Positions 1 to 8,609 of a DNA stretch of 64,000 nucleotides are shown piece by piece. Position 1 is the first letter of the stretch, and each line of letters opens with the position of its first letter. The notes beneath the pieces were generated by a model. It was given only the letters and a program-made list of their open reading frames with translations. It searched no databases and was not told the origin of the DNA. Source of the DNA: Caulobacter zeae. GTDB lineage: Bacteria; Pseudomonadota; Alphaproteobacteria; Caulobacterales; Caulobacteraceae. The stretch covers positions 16,604-80,603 of the forward strand of contig NZ_PJRS01000006.1 of the NCBI RefSeq assembly GCF_002858925.1. Direction: 5' to 3'. A program made the position numbers and the translations under genes.

Positions 1-25
1 GGCCGCCAGCGCGGAGAAACGCGCC

Positions 26-1210
26 ATGACGGACCGTGTCCGTAAACCTTCCGTCCTGCGGGAATTTCTTGATAGCGGCGCTGCCGGCGGCCTGCTGCTG
101 ATGGCTGCGGCCGTGCTTGCGCTGTTCGTCGCCAATTCGCCGCTTGCCGGCGGCTACTTTTCAGCCTTGCACGCCTCGTTCGCTGGCCTTGATCTGCTGC
201 ATTGGATCAACGATGGGCTGATGGCCGTCTTTTTTCTGTTCGTTGGCCTCGAAATCAAACGCGAGTTCCTTGACGGCCAGCTGGCGAGTTGGTCGAATCG
301 GGCCTTGCCCTGTATCGCCGCTGCTGGCGGCGTGATCGCACCTGCCCTCATCTACGCTACCATCAATGCCGCCAGCCCCCAGACCCTGAGGGGATGGGCG
401 ATTCCGACCGCGACCGACATCGCTTTCGCCTTGGGCGTCCTTTCGCTCCTTGGGCCGCGGGTTCCGACAAGCCTCAAGGTCTTCCTGGCGACGTTGGCCA
501 TCGTGGACGACCTCGTCGCTGTCATGGTGATCGCCCTTTTCTACACCGAACAGCTCAACCTTGCGGCCTTGGGCGGCGCGCTACTGGCGACGATCCTTCT
601 GGTGTTGCTGAACCGGCTTAAGGTGACCCGGTTGGCGCCCTACCTGGTGCTGGGTCTTGCACTTTGGTGGCTCGTGCTCCTGTCGGGGGTCCATGCGACG
701 ATCGCCGGGGTCGTCCTTGCGCTGACAATTCCGCTCCGGACCTCAAAGGCCGCGCCGGACGACATGGCCTCGCCTCTACACAGGCTCGAGCACGGTCTCT
801 CGCCTTGGGTGGCGTTCTTGGTCGTGCCGATCTTCGGCTTTGCGAACGCGGGCGTTTCTTTCGCCGGCATGTCCGCTGCTGTCCTGATCGAGCCGGTTAC
901 CTTGGGCGTGGCGCTCGGTCTCTTCCTGGGAAAGCAGGCAGGGGTGTTCGCCGCCTGCTGGCTCGCGATCAAAGCGCGCGTGGCCTGCCTTCCCGTCGGT
1001 GCGACATGGGTGCAGCTCTACGGCGTTAGCCTTCTGTGCGGCATTGGTTTTACGATGAGCCTGTTCATCGGGCTGTTGGCCTTCGGCGACCCTGCGATCC
1101 AGGACGAAGTCAAGGTGGGCGTGCTCGTCGGCTCTTTCTTCGCCGCGAAGGCCGGCGCGCTAATACTTTTCTTCGCAAAAGCGCGTATGTCTGCAACTTC
1201 CAACACCTGA
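26..1210 (+). CDS. nhaA: Na+/H+ antiporter NhaA
   Basis: Inner-membrane antiporter that expels Na+ (or Li+) in exchange for protons, for pH and salt homeostasis. The 394-aa length is normal for NhaA and the protein is hydrophobic throughout, with about a dozen membrane segments. The hallmark acidic residues are present: the TDIAFALG motif (Asp131) and the AIVDDL motif (Asp161, Asp162), matching the ion-binding aspartates known for the family. The ATG at 26 is preceded by a GGAGAA ribosome site at 13-18. The promoter lies outside the window. It is not obviously in an operon with the kinase that follows 172 nt later. Confidence 0.96.
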   Translation: MTDRVRKPSVLREFLDSGAAGGLLLMAAAVLALFVANSPLAGGYFSALHASFAGLDLLHWINDGLMAVFFLFVGLEIKREFLDGQLASWSNRALPCIAAAGGVIAPALIYATINAASPQTLRGWAIPTATDIAFALGVLSLLGPRVPTSLKVFLATLAIVDDLVAVMVIALFYTEQLNLAALGGALLATILLVLLNRLKVTRLAPYLVLGLALWWLVLLSGVHATIAGVVLALTIPLRTSKAAPDDMASPLHRLEHGLSPWVAFLVVPIFGFANAGVSFAGMSAAVLIEPVTLGVALGLFLGKQAGVFAACWLAIKARVACLPVGATWVQLYGVSLLCGIGFTMSLFIGLLAFGDPAIQDEVKVGVLVGSFFAAKAGALILFFAKARMSATSNT

Positions 1211-1382
1211 TCAGCCACCGTCCTGCTCATCTTGTCGCGCTTGGTGCTCGCGTTCAGGCGAGACTCGTTGCCTGATCGCCAGAACACTTGGAAGAACAGA
1301 GCATTCGTCGAGCCCGCTTTTCGCCAGCGCCGTCATTCAGGCCGCTGCCGAACCTGCGACAATCAACCTCAGGACAGGGGTA

Positions 1383-3386
1383 ATGATTTGGCCAAGGCTC
1401 GACCCGATACTGGTGGCGAAGGGGGCGATCTTGGAAAAAATCGAATCTATAACAGAAGACCGCCAGGTTGCGCTTCTCGGAACCCTTGCTCTTTGGGACG
1501 CCTCGTCCGAACCGGTCTTTGACCTCATCGCCAAGGCCGCGCGCGACGCGACCTTGACAGATGCAAGCTTCATAAGCTTCGTCGATGGTCATGGCCTGTT
1601 GGGAAACGTCGCGGCAGGAGGCGGTTCGGAGCCTGCTTGTCTGAGGGCCGTGCTCAGCGAGCGAGTGGCGCGATCAGCCCTGCCGCTTGTCATTACAGAC
1701 GTGGAACGCGACTTCCAGGGTTCCGCGTCGGATGTCGGCGCCTACGCAGGCTTTCCGATATTTGTGCAAGAAATGACGGTCGGCGTCCTTTGCGTGACGA
1801 GCGCTGCGCAGCGCTCGTTTTCCGATAATCAACTCGCGCAGGTCGAAACCCTGGCGCAGATCGCCGGTCAGAGCCTTGGATCGCGCCGTGAGCAGCTGTT
1901 TCTGTCACAGCTTTTTGGCGGGACGTCCGATGCGGTCATTATCGTCGATGAGCGCCAGACCATCCGGCACTGGAATGCCGCGGCCGAAGCCATTTTTGGC
2001 ATTAGCAGCGACGACGCGCTGGGACAGTCGCTGCGAATGATTATCCCAGAGCGGCTGCGCGCGGGGCATGATCGCGGATTTGCGCGCCTTTGTCTTGGCG
2101 GGCGGCCAACCCTGTCCGGCGCCGTCGAGGTCCCGGCCCTGCGCCGGGATGGAGCGGAATTTCCCGCCAGCTTGGCTCTGTCTGTGTGGCGCGACAGCGA
2201 GCGAACCATGATCGGGGCGATCATCAGAGACATCTCCGAGCGGGAGGCGCTCAACCAGGTTCGAGTCGCCAGCGAGGCAAAGACCCGCTTTCTGGCCAAT
2301 ATGAGCCATGAGATCCGCACGCCGCTCAACGGCATCATCGGCCTTGCCGACGTTCTCTCGCGCACGCCGCTGGCGCAGGATCAGACAGATTTGCTCGGTG
2401 CGATCACTGGCGCAGCCCGGACCTTGGAGGGGTTGCTCAGCGACGTGTTAGACTTGGCGCGCCTGGAAGAAGGGGCCTTGCGGATCGTCTGTGAGCCCTT
2501 CGATCTCCTATCGCTCTCGCGAGAAGTCAGCGCCTTGCATCGCCCTCGGGCCGAAGCCAAAGGCCTTGCCTGTATCCTGGTTCAGCCTGAAGGTGAATGC
2601 TGGGTGGCCGGAGACCAGATGCGGCTGCGACAGGTGCTAGGCAACCTTCTGAGCAATGCCGTGAAGTTCACTCACGAAGGCTCTATCCGTCTGGAGCTCG
2701 CGCGCGAGGGCCAAACATGGCGATTTACTGTCAGCGATAGCGGAATTGGCTTCGACGAACAGGCTAAGGCTCGCATTTTCGACCGCTTTACGCAGGCGGA
2801 CGATTCCATCACGCGGCAATACGGCGGGTCGGGACTTGGGCTTTCGATCTGTGTCGATCTCGTACGCGCCATGGGAGGCGAACTGTCGGCCATCTCCACG
2901 CCCGGCCAAGGCGCATCCTTCAGTTTCCGGTTAGCCTTGCCCGACGCCCAGGCCAGGGTCGCCGCCGCCGAACCCTCGCCCGTGCAAGAAAGCGGGCTGA
3001 AAGTGCTGCTGGCCGAGGATCATGCGATCAATCGGAAAGTCATTGAGCTGATCCTGCAGGAGGTGGGCGCCCAGGTTGTGGCGGTCGGCGACGGTCGCGA
3101 AGCGACCACGGCCTATGGCGCCGAGCCATTCGATCTGATCCTGATGGACATGCAGATGCCATTCATGGACGGCCTGAGCGCAACGCGAGAAATTCGCGGT
3201 CTTGAACGTCGGCTTGGCCGTTCACCTTGTCCGGTGATCATGCTGACGGCCAATGTCATGCCGGAGCATTTGCGTGCGAGCTTCGAAGCGGGCGCGGATC
3301 GACACCTTGGCAAGCCGATCGAAGCAGCACGCCTGCTGGCCGCGATCAACGAGGTACTCTCGGGCAGCCAGGTTCCTATCCGGTGA
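1383..3386 (+). CDS. Hybrid histidine kinase (GAF-PAS-HisKA-HATPase-REC)
   Basis: Predicted cytoplasmic hybrid sensor kinase of 667 aa with no membrane segments. An N-terminal GAF domain (about 25-165) is followed by a PAS domain (about 175-290, ending in a PAC-like stretch), a HisKA dimerisation domain with the H-box MSHEIRTPLNG (His309), and an HATPase with the NLLSNAVKFT N-box and GSGLGLSI G-box. A C-terminal receiver carries the phospho-acceptor Asp589 in LILMDMQMP. The ligand of the GAF/PAS part is unknown. The stop codon overlaps a GTG that opens a small reading frame, and the PD-(D/E)XK-type gene lies just downstream, so the three may be cotranscribed. No output regulator gene is adjacent. 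Confidence 0.93.
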   Translation: MIWPRLDPILVAKGAILEKIESITEDRQVALLGTLALWDASSEPVFDLIAKAARDATLTDASFISFVDGHGLLGNVAAGGGSEPACLRAVLSERVARSALPLVITDVERDFQGSASDVGAYAGFPIFVQEMTVGVLCVTSAAQRSFSDNQLAQVETLAQIAGQSLGSRREQLFLSQLFGGTSDAVIIVDERQTIRHWNAAAEAIFGISSDDALGQSLRMIIPERLRAGHDRGFARLCLGGRPTLSGAVEVPALRRDGAEFPASLALSVWRDSERTMIGAIIRDISEREALNQVRVASEAKTRFLANMSHEIRTPLNGIIGLADVLSRTPLAQDQTDLLGAITGAARTLEGLLSDVLDLARLEEGALRIVCEPFDLLSLSREVSALHRPRAEAKGLACILVQPEGECWVAGDQMRLRQVLGNLLSNAVKFTHEGSIRLELAREGQTWRFTVSDSGIGFDEQAKARIFDRFTQADDSITRQYGGSGLGLSICVDLVRAMGGELSAISTPGQGASFSFRLALPDAQARVAAAEPSPVQESGLKVLLAEDHAINRKVIELILQEVGAQVVAVGDGREATTAYGAEPFDLILMDMQMPFMDGLSATREIRGLERRLGRSPCPVIMLTANVMPEHLRASFEAGADRHLGKPIEAARLLAAINEVLSGSQVPIR

Positions 3387-3736
3387 GCAGCGTTGACCAC
3401 CGAGCACCCCGAACCTGCGCCATCGAAACCTACCGCACCGCAAAGCCAGCCCGGCAGCAAGCGCCGCCCCATCCCGCGCTCGATCCCAACAAGAAGACCG
3501 ACGCCACCCACGACCCGACCGCCGACAGTGCGGAGCAATGTTCTGACGCTGTCGGCCGACGCGCTCGAACAGCGGCTCCAGTCGCTCGCCACGCCAGGGC
3601 TTGCCGATCTTGGCGGGCTGGCAACGCTGGCGGCCGTGGCGGAACCTCTTTCGCAGAGCGTCTATGCGGACCGGCTGGTGCGGGCCCTGGCCGGCGAAGG
3701 CGAGCCGCTATCGGACCAGGCGGTCGCCATCATTGA
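3383..3736 (+). CDS. Small overlapping ORF with LDPNKKTDAT-type motif
   Basis: A GTG at 3383 overlaps the kinase stop (GTGA) and opens a 117-codon frame. Its residues 33-48 (LDPNKKTDATHDPTAD, 3479-3526) match 14 of 16 residues of the 50-aa protein at 47607-47759. At the nucleotide level five of the differences between the two copies are silent third-position changes in this frame, which argues that this frame, not the overlapping one, is or was translated here. The 47.6-kb copy stops shortly after the motif, whereas here the frame runs on to 3736 inside the next gene. It may be an intact overlapping gene or one that has lost its own stop. Function is unknown. Confidence 0.45.
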   Translation: MSSVDHRAPRTCAIETYRTAKPARQQAPPHPALDPNKKTDATHDPTADSAEQCSDAVGRRARTAAPVARHARACRSWRAGNAGGRGGTSFAERLCGPAGAGPGRRRRAAIGPGGRHH

Positions 3737-5429
3737 GAGGATCCTCGCCCAGAACCCGCACCCGTTTGTCGTTGCCGCGACCGCGCAGGCCGTCTTGGAC
3801 ACGCCGCTCGGAGCCCAGCAACAGCGCCTGCTGCAGCGGCGCCTGCTACAGCGCGCAACCGTGCGGGATACCCCCGCCGCCTGCCTGATGGCCTCCGAAT
3901 GCCTGGCCGGCGGCTTTCTTTTGGCGGATCTCCCTGGCGCCTCACGGCCCGCGGCGCTGGCGGCGCTCGACGAAATCACCGCGGATGACGACCCGATCCT
4001 GATCAGGCGAGCCGCCTTGCTCGCAGGTCTCGCCTGGCTGTGGGGGCGATCATCCGACCTCGAGGACTTGCTGCTCCGGCTAAGCCAAAACGATGAAGCC
4101 GGAGAACAGGCGCTCTTCGAGCTGGCCTTGATCGCGCTGGACCGCGCTCTTGCCGCCGACAGCTCAGCGGCCATGCTGCTGGGGCTGGAGGTGGCGGCCC
4201 GCAAGTTCTCAGCGGCGGCCGACGCAGGGCCCGAATTGGTTGAAGCCGCCGCGCTTTCCCAGGTTCTTCTGGCGACAACCAAGTTCTGCTCTGCCAGCCA
4301 AGATGGTCTCGAACCGATGCTGGCTCAGGCCGTCGACGCCGCGGCGACCCGGCGCCGCGAACTCGATCGCCAGGCGTTGCGAAGCTGGCTGCGCCCGCGG
4401 CTAGACGTCGAGACGGCTTGGTGGTCGCTGGCCTCGTCGCTGAAGGGTCTATCGCTGCAACTGGCTCAGCCGAGCTGGCTGCGCGCGGTTCCAGTCCTGG
4501 AGCAGATAGCGCGGTTGCGGCGAGCCATGGTGCCGTTGGCTTCGCCTGGGGGCGACGTCCTTCGTCGCTCGATAACCGATACGCTTGCTCTGAGCTTTCT
4601 GCGCCAGGAGGGGCTTCGCAGTCACCTTACCGCTTGGCGCGACGACATATCCACATCGGAAGCCGATCGCAGCGAGGCGTCCGTTTTGCTCGAGGCGATC
4701 GCGGAACTCGGTTCCGTGCGGTCCGCGCCAGAGGAGGGGAGCGCCGCGCCATCGACCGCCCAGGAGCAGCATCTCGCGGGCCTGATTTCTCTATCGGCGC
4801 CGTTAAGTTTCACCGGTGCGCTGGAACGCGCCTACGTCGCCATGGACGGTGCGGTCGATGGGCACGTCGACTATGTCGGCGAACTGCGCAACGACGTGGG
4901 TGTGCTAATCACCTACCTAACGCTTTTCCTCGGCCACTGCCTGGACATGACGCCGACGATGGCGAAGGGCGGCTTTGAATTTCTCTTTGCGAACGGTGGG
5001 GCCAAGCCGCTGGAGGAGGAACTGCAGCGCGCCTGCTGGCATTTCCTTCGCCTCCAGGCCCACGGCTTTCCACATCACCAGATCATTCGCGAACTCAACG
5101 ACGTAGGGGGAGGGCGAGCCGACATCGCCATCGTCCGGCCCCAGCACCGCCTGGTCATCGAGGTAAAGCGTGAGCTTGTCGACGCATCGCGCGAGGGGAT
5201 CAGCAAGTACCTCGGGCAGACGGCTGCCTATGAACTGACCGGACCGCGCATCGGGTTCCTAGTCGTATTGGATCTCGTCTCCCAACGCGGCTGGCCCTTG
5301 ACCCTGGAAGACAACTGCTGGGTCGAGCAAGTCCAGACGCCAAGAGACGCGGTCCCTAGAATGGTCTGTGTCTGGCGGATTCCTGGCGCGCGTCGAACTC
5401 CCTCGGCCATCACCACGCCCATTCAGTAG
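3528..5429 (+). CDS. Unknown helical protein with C-terminal PD-(D/E)XK (RecB-like) nuclease core
   Basis: No family recognised for the first 450 or so residues, which are Ala/Leu-rich and look like a helical-repeat scaffold. The C-terminus has a restriction-endonuclease-like core: GGGRADIAIV (Asp532), a strand ending IEVKRE (Glu545, Lys547), then a helix with QTAAY (Gln564, Tyr568), the Q-x3-Y pattern of RecB/Cas4-type nucleases. I infer a DNA-acting enzyme or a catalytically reduced relative. The GTG at 3528 gives 633 aa. A TTG at 3393 would add 45 residues that are Pro/Thr/Arg-rich and look like a shadow of the overlapping small frame. It follows the hybrid kinase, hinting at kinase-controlled or stress-controlled expression. 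A defence role is possible but unproven. Confidence 0.75.
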   Translation: MRSNVLTLSADALEQRLQSLATPGLADLGGLATLAAVAEPLSQSVYADRLVRALAGEGEPLSDQAVAIIERILAQNPHPFVVAATAQAVLDTPLGAQQQRLLQRRLLQRATVRDTPAACLMASECLAGGFLLADLPGASRPAALAALDEITADDDPILIRRAALLAGLAWLWGRSSDLEDLLLRLSQNDEAGEQALFELALIALDRALAADSSAAMLLGLEVAARKFSAAADAGPELVEAAALSQVLLATTKFCSASQDGLEPMLAQAVDAAATRRRELDRQALRSWLRPRLDVETAWWSLASSLKGLSLQLAQPSWLRAVPVLEQIARLRRAMVPLASPGGDVLRRSITDTLALSFLRQEGLRSHLTAWRDDISTSEADRSEASVLLEAIAELGSVRSAPEEGSAAPSTAQEQHLAGLISLSAPLSFTGALERAYVAMDGAVDGHVDYVGELRNDVGVLITYLTLFLGHCLDMTPTMAKGGFEFLFANGGAKPLEEELQRACWHFLRLQAHGFPHHQIIRELNDVGGGRADIAIVRPQHRLVIEVKRELVDASREGISKYLGQTAAYELTGPRIGFLVVLDLVSQRGWPLTLEDNCWVEQVQTPRDAVPRMVCVWRIPGARRTPSAITTPIQ

Positions 5430-5545
5430 AACGGGCTTTGTGACGGCTTCACCTTGAGCGCGCCGAAGCTTGGAGCCTTGACTGAACGGGTGCCGGATCT
5501 CACCTCTGACCCCAGCGCCGATCTTCGAGTCCAAGTGATCCGTGC

Positions 5546-5660
5546 GGGGTAAGTGGCGTGTGGTAATAGAGCGTAATCTAGATTGTGATAGAATTTACGT
5601 ATTGCTCGCAATGCTATGCATTGCGGTGCGCCGCCGAATTAGTAGAACGTCTTGAAGTGT
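5546..5660. other. AT-rich intergenic island
   Basis: Most of the window is strongly GC-rich, but this stretch is visibly AT-rich (for example TAATCTAGATTGTGATAG around 5573). It sits between the stops of the nuclease-like gene and the leftward 117-aa gene and codes for nothing I recognise. It contains the dyad listed separately. It could be a shared terminator region or a scar of past insertion; no direct repeats or integrase were seen. Confidence 0.5.
5608..5624. repeat. Inverted repeat GCAATGC-TAT-GCATTGC
   Basis: Perfect 7-bp arms separated by 3 bp, inside the AT-rich island between two convergent genes. It could be a short hairpin or a protein-binding dyad. There is no T-tract, so it is not a classical terminator. 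Confidence 0.5.
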
Positions 5661-5686
5661 CCTGATGACAGGGCGTCGGGCGGGCT

Positions 5687-6040
5687 TCAACGCACCGCGC
5701 GCAGGCGTGCAACCGCGTAGGTCGGAATGAGCGCTAGCGGCTCGCGCTCACCGGCCGCCGACGCCAGCCATCGGGCCAGAGGCTTGAGGCCCACCGGGGC
5801 CCGGAAGGCGCGGCCGTCCTTGCTTACGGCGATCGATGGCGGCTCTTGTTCCTGGAAATCTATCGCCAGGTCGAGCGCCCGGGGCGCGCCGCCTGAGCGG
5901 GTCGCCGTCCAGTCTATACTGGTGGGGCCAAGGCGGCTGGGGCGATCGAGCACCAGACGCTCGGGCTCGTAGCCCGCACCGCGCAGGGCGGCGAGCGCCA
6001 GATAGAGTTTTTCCTCGTAGTCGATCATGACCTTGGTCAC
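5687..6040 (-). CDS. Hypothetical protein, last gene of the glycogen/trehalose operon
   Basis: A 117-aa soluble protein of unknown family, starting MTKVMIDYEEKLYLALAALR. The GTG at 6040 is chosen because GGGGAGG lies about 6 nt upstream. An in-frame TTG at 6094 or ATG at 6067 would lengthen it by 18 or 9 residues without a better ribosome site. It lies about 80 nt downstream of treY on the same strand and is probably cotranscribed, so a role linked to storage-sugar metabolism is a guess from context only. No catalytic motif, signal peptide or membrane segment is visible. Confidence 0.7.
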   Translation of the reverse strand: MTKVMIDYEEKLYLALAALRGAGYEPERLVLDRPSRLGPTSIDWTATRSGGAPRALDLAIDFQEQEPPSIAVSKDGRAFRAPVGLKPLARWLASAAGEREPLALIPTYAVARLRAVR

Positions 6041-6119
6041 CGCGCCCCTCCCCAGAAGCCGGACCATGGACGCGCCGAACTTAAGTCCTGTCAACCAGAC
6101 CCGGCCGCGACCAAGGGTC

Positions 6120-8609
6120 TCAGACCACCGCCGCCCAGAAGGGCGCGCCGTGCGTGAGGGCGGCTATAGGGCGGCCGTCGGGCAGGGCGGTGTCGTCCCA
6201 CCATTCGGGCGCGATGCTGGGCGCGCCGCTTGCCAGACATGCCGGCGCGCAGCCGACGCCGGCGACAACGACCAGTCGCTTGGTTCCAGCCGCGCGCTCG
6301 AAGGCGACCACCTGCTCTGCGCGTCGGCCCTGGACCGCCAACGCCCGCAGCGGCGCGCAGAAGACATCGGGATGCTGGCGGCGCAGGTGCAGGAGCTGCT
6401 TGATCAAGGCCTGTTTTGCGCCGCCGTCGCGCCAGTCGAACGATCCTGGCACGCTGTGCAGGGCCTTCACGCGCGCCTCGTAGTCGACCGGCCGCCGGTT
6501 GTCGGGATCGACCAGGCTGAAGTCCCAAAACTCGGCCCCCTGGAAGAGATCGGGCACGCCCGGCAGGGTCAGTCGCAGTCCCGTCTGCACGAGGCTGTTG
6601 GCGACGCCGGCTGGCGCGATGACCTCGACGAGCGCCGCGCAATCGTTGCGAAAAGCCTCATCCGGACCTTGGAGCAAGCCCCGCAGATAATCTTCGCAGG
6701 ACGCTTCGTAGGCCTCGTCAGGAACACTCCAGGCCGAGCGCAGCTTGGCTTCGCGCAGGGCCTTGCGCTGCCAGCCGACGAGACGCTCGGCGAAAGCGGT
6801 CTGGCCCTGCGCATCCGCCGGCGAGAGATCCAACGGCCAGGCCCCCAGGATCGTCTGATGCAGCATGTGGGCGTCGCCTGGGTCCATCGGGCCAGGTGGC
6901 GCAAGGTCCAGCCAGGCCTTGGCGCGATCCGCCCAGGCCTCTGGCATGTGGCTCAACACCGCCAGGCGCGCGCGGACATCCTCCCCGCGCTTGTGGTCGT
7001 GGGTGGCGGTGGTCAGCAGGCTATTAGGAAAGGCCCGGCCGCGCTCGTCGGCAAGCGCCAGGAACTGGGCAGGCGAGGTCGACAGTCGTCCGGGATCGAA
7101 GCCGACATCATTGCGCGATAGCAGCCGGCCATATCGGTAGAAGGCTGTGTCCTCCACAGCCTTGGCGGCGACGGGGGCGCTGAGCTGCTCGAAGCGTCGG
7201 ATGGCCTGCGCCCTAAGATCGGCGGGAAAGTCGCCGTCCGCCGCCAGCCAGCGGCGGATCTGGGCCAGGGCGGCGGCTGAGGAGGGCTCGGCCGCGGCGG
7301 CGCGATCCCAGGGCTCCTGCGCCGCTTCGTTCGCCTCGTTGGCGTAGGTACGATAGGTCGAGAAGGCGGTGATCAGCGCCGCCAGGGCCCGGCGAAGGCC
7401 TGGCGTCGGCAGATCCCGCGTTGCGATATCGGCCCGGGCCAGCCGATGGAAGGCCCTGGCGGCTGCGTCCAGCTGGGCGGCGAAATCGCGGGTGAGCACC
7501 TCGCGGCGTGCGGCGTGCTCCTCGATCGCGAAATCTTCCGCGCGCCCGCTGATGGCTTTCCACAGCGCGGCCAGGGGCTGGGCGCCCGCCGCGGCATGCT
7601 GGACGGCGGAAATCTCGTTCATGACCTCGTAGCCGGTCGTGCCGTCGACGCCCCAGTCGCCGGCCAGGGCCTCGCCGCTACCGAGGATCTTTTCGACCAC
7701 CAGCCAGGGCGTCCGGTCGGGCGCGGCCGCTGTCAGCGCCTGACGCAAACGCCGACCATAGGCGCCGGGCAGGGCCAGACCATCGACATGATCGACGCGC
7801 AAGCCGTCGATCAAGCCCTCGCGATAAAGCCTAAGGGGCAGGCCATGGACGGCGTCAAAGACGACAGGGTCTTCGATGCGCAAGCCCGCCAGCTCGGTGA
7901 TGTCGAAGAACCGCCGCCAGTTGATGGCGTCGCCAGCCGTGCGCCACCACGCCAGCCGGTAGTGCTGCTGCTCCAGGAGCTTGTGCAGGCTGGCGCTGTC
8001 ATAGGCCTTGGCGAGACGCTCCGGATCGATGTCCGCAACCGCATCGGCCCCAACGGCGGCCAGGACGCTGGCGTAGTCCTCCCGCCGCAGCGGAAAGCGG
8101 TGGGCGCCATGAGCCAGGACAGATAGGCGGCCAAGATCGGCTTCGACATCGAGCACGATATCGCCGGCCGCAAGCGCCTCGCCATAGGGCGCGCCCAGGA
8201 ACGGGGCGAGCACCTTGCCGGCGAGATCGCGATCGGCAGGGGCCCAGTCGATGTCGAAATAGCCGGCGTAGCGACTGGCCTGGCCGTTTTCGAGCACGTC
8301 GAGCCACCATGCGTTGTCGCCGCCGCCCACCGCGAGGTGGTTGGGCACGATGTCGAGCACCAGTCCAACACCCTGGCTGCGGAGCGCGTGGACCAGGGCT
8401 CGAAAGCCCTCTTCGCCGCCCAGGGCCGGGTTGATGGTGGTGGGATCGGTGACGTCGTAGCCGTGCGTCGATCCCTCGCGCGCTGTCGCGATGGGCGAGG
8501 CGTAGAGGTGGCTGATCCCCAGAGCGGCCCAATAGGGGGCCAGGGCGGCGGCGGCGGCGAAGGGGAAGCCGGCGTGGAACTGGACGCGGTAGGTTGCAGT
8601 GGGGGTCAT
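6120..8609 (-). CDS. treY: Maltooligosyl trehalose synthase TreY
   Basis: GH13 enzyme that isomerises the reducing end of maltodextrins to an alpha-1,1-linked trehalosyl end, the first step of the TreY/TreZ route from glycogen to trehalose. The 829-aa protein starts MTPTATYRVQFHAGF, the typical TreY N-terminus, and has the (beta/alpha)8 motifs DIVPNHLAVGG, GLRVDHVDGL (nucleophile Asp) and VVEKILGSGE (acid Glu). The ATG at 8609 is chosen because it overlaps the malQ stop (ATGA). An upstream extension of this frame is Pro/Arg-rich and antisense-like. It is cotranscribed with malQ, treZ, glgX and glgB. Confidence 0.96.
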   Translation of the reverse strand: MTPTATYRVQFHAGFPFAAAAALAPYWAALGISHLYASPIATAREGSTHGYDVTDPTTINPALGGEEGFRALVHALRSQGVGLVLDIVPNHLAVGGGDNAWWLDVLENGQASRYAGYFDIDWAPADRDLAGKVLAPFLGAPYGEALAAGDIVLDVEADLGRLSVLAHGAHRFPLRREDYASVLAAVGADAVADIDPERLAKAYDSASLHKLLEQQHYRLAWWRTAGDAINWRRFFDITELAGLRIEDPVVFDAVHGLPLRLYREGLIDGLRVDHVDGLALPGAYGRRLRQALTAAAPDRTPWLVVEKILGSGEALAGDWGVDGTTGYEVMNEISAVQHAAAGAQPLAALWKAISGRAEDFAIEEHAARREVLTRDFAAQLDAAARAFHRLARADIATRDLPTPGLRRALAALITAFSTYRTYANEANEAAQEPWDRAAAAEPSSAAALAQIRRWLAADGDFPADLRAQAIRRFEQLSAPVAAKAVEDTAFYRYGRLLSRNDVGFDPGRLSTSPAQFLALADERGRAFPNSLLTTATHDHKRGEDVRARLAVLSHMPEAWADRAKAWLDLAPPGPMDPGDAHMLHQTILGAWPLDLSPADAQGQTAFAERLVGWQRKALREAKLRSAWSVPDEAYEASCEDYLRGLLQGPDEAFRNDCAALVEVIAPAGVANSLVQTGLRLTLPGVPDLFQGAEFWDFSLVDPDNRRPVDYEARVKALHSVPGSFDWRDGGAKQALIKQLLHLRRQHPDVFCAPLRALAVQGRRAEQVVAFERAAGTKRLVVVAGVGCAPACLASGAPSIAPEWWDDTALPDGRPIAALTHGAPFWAAVV

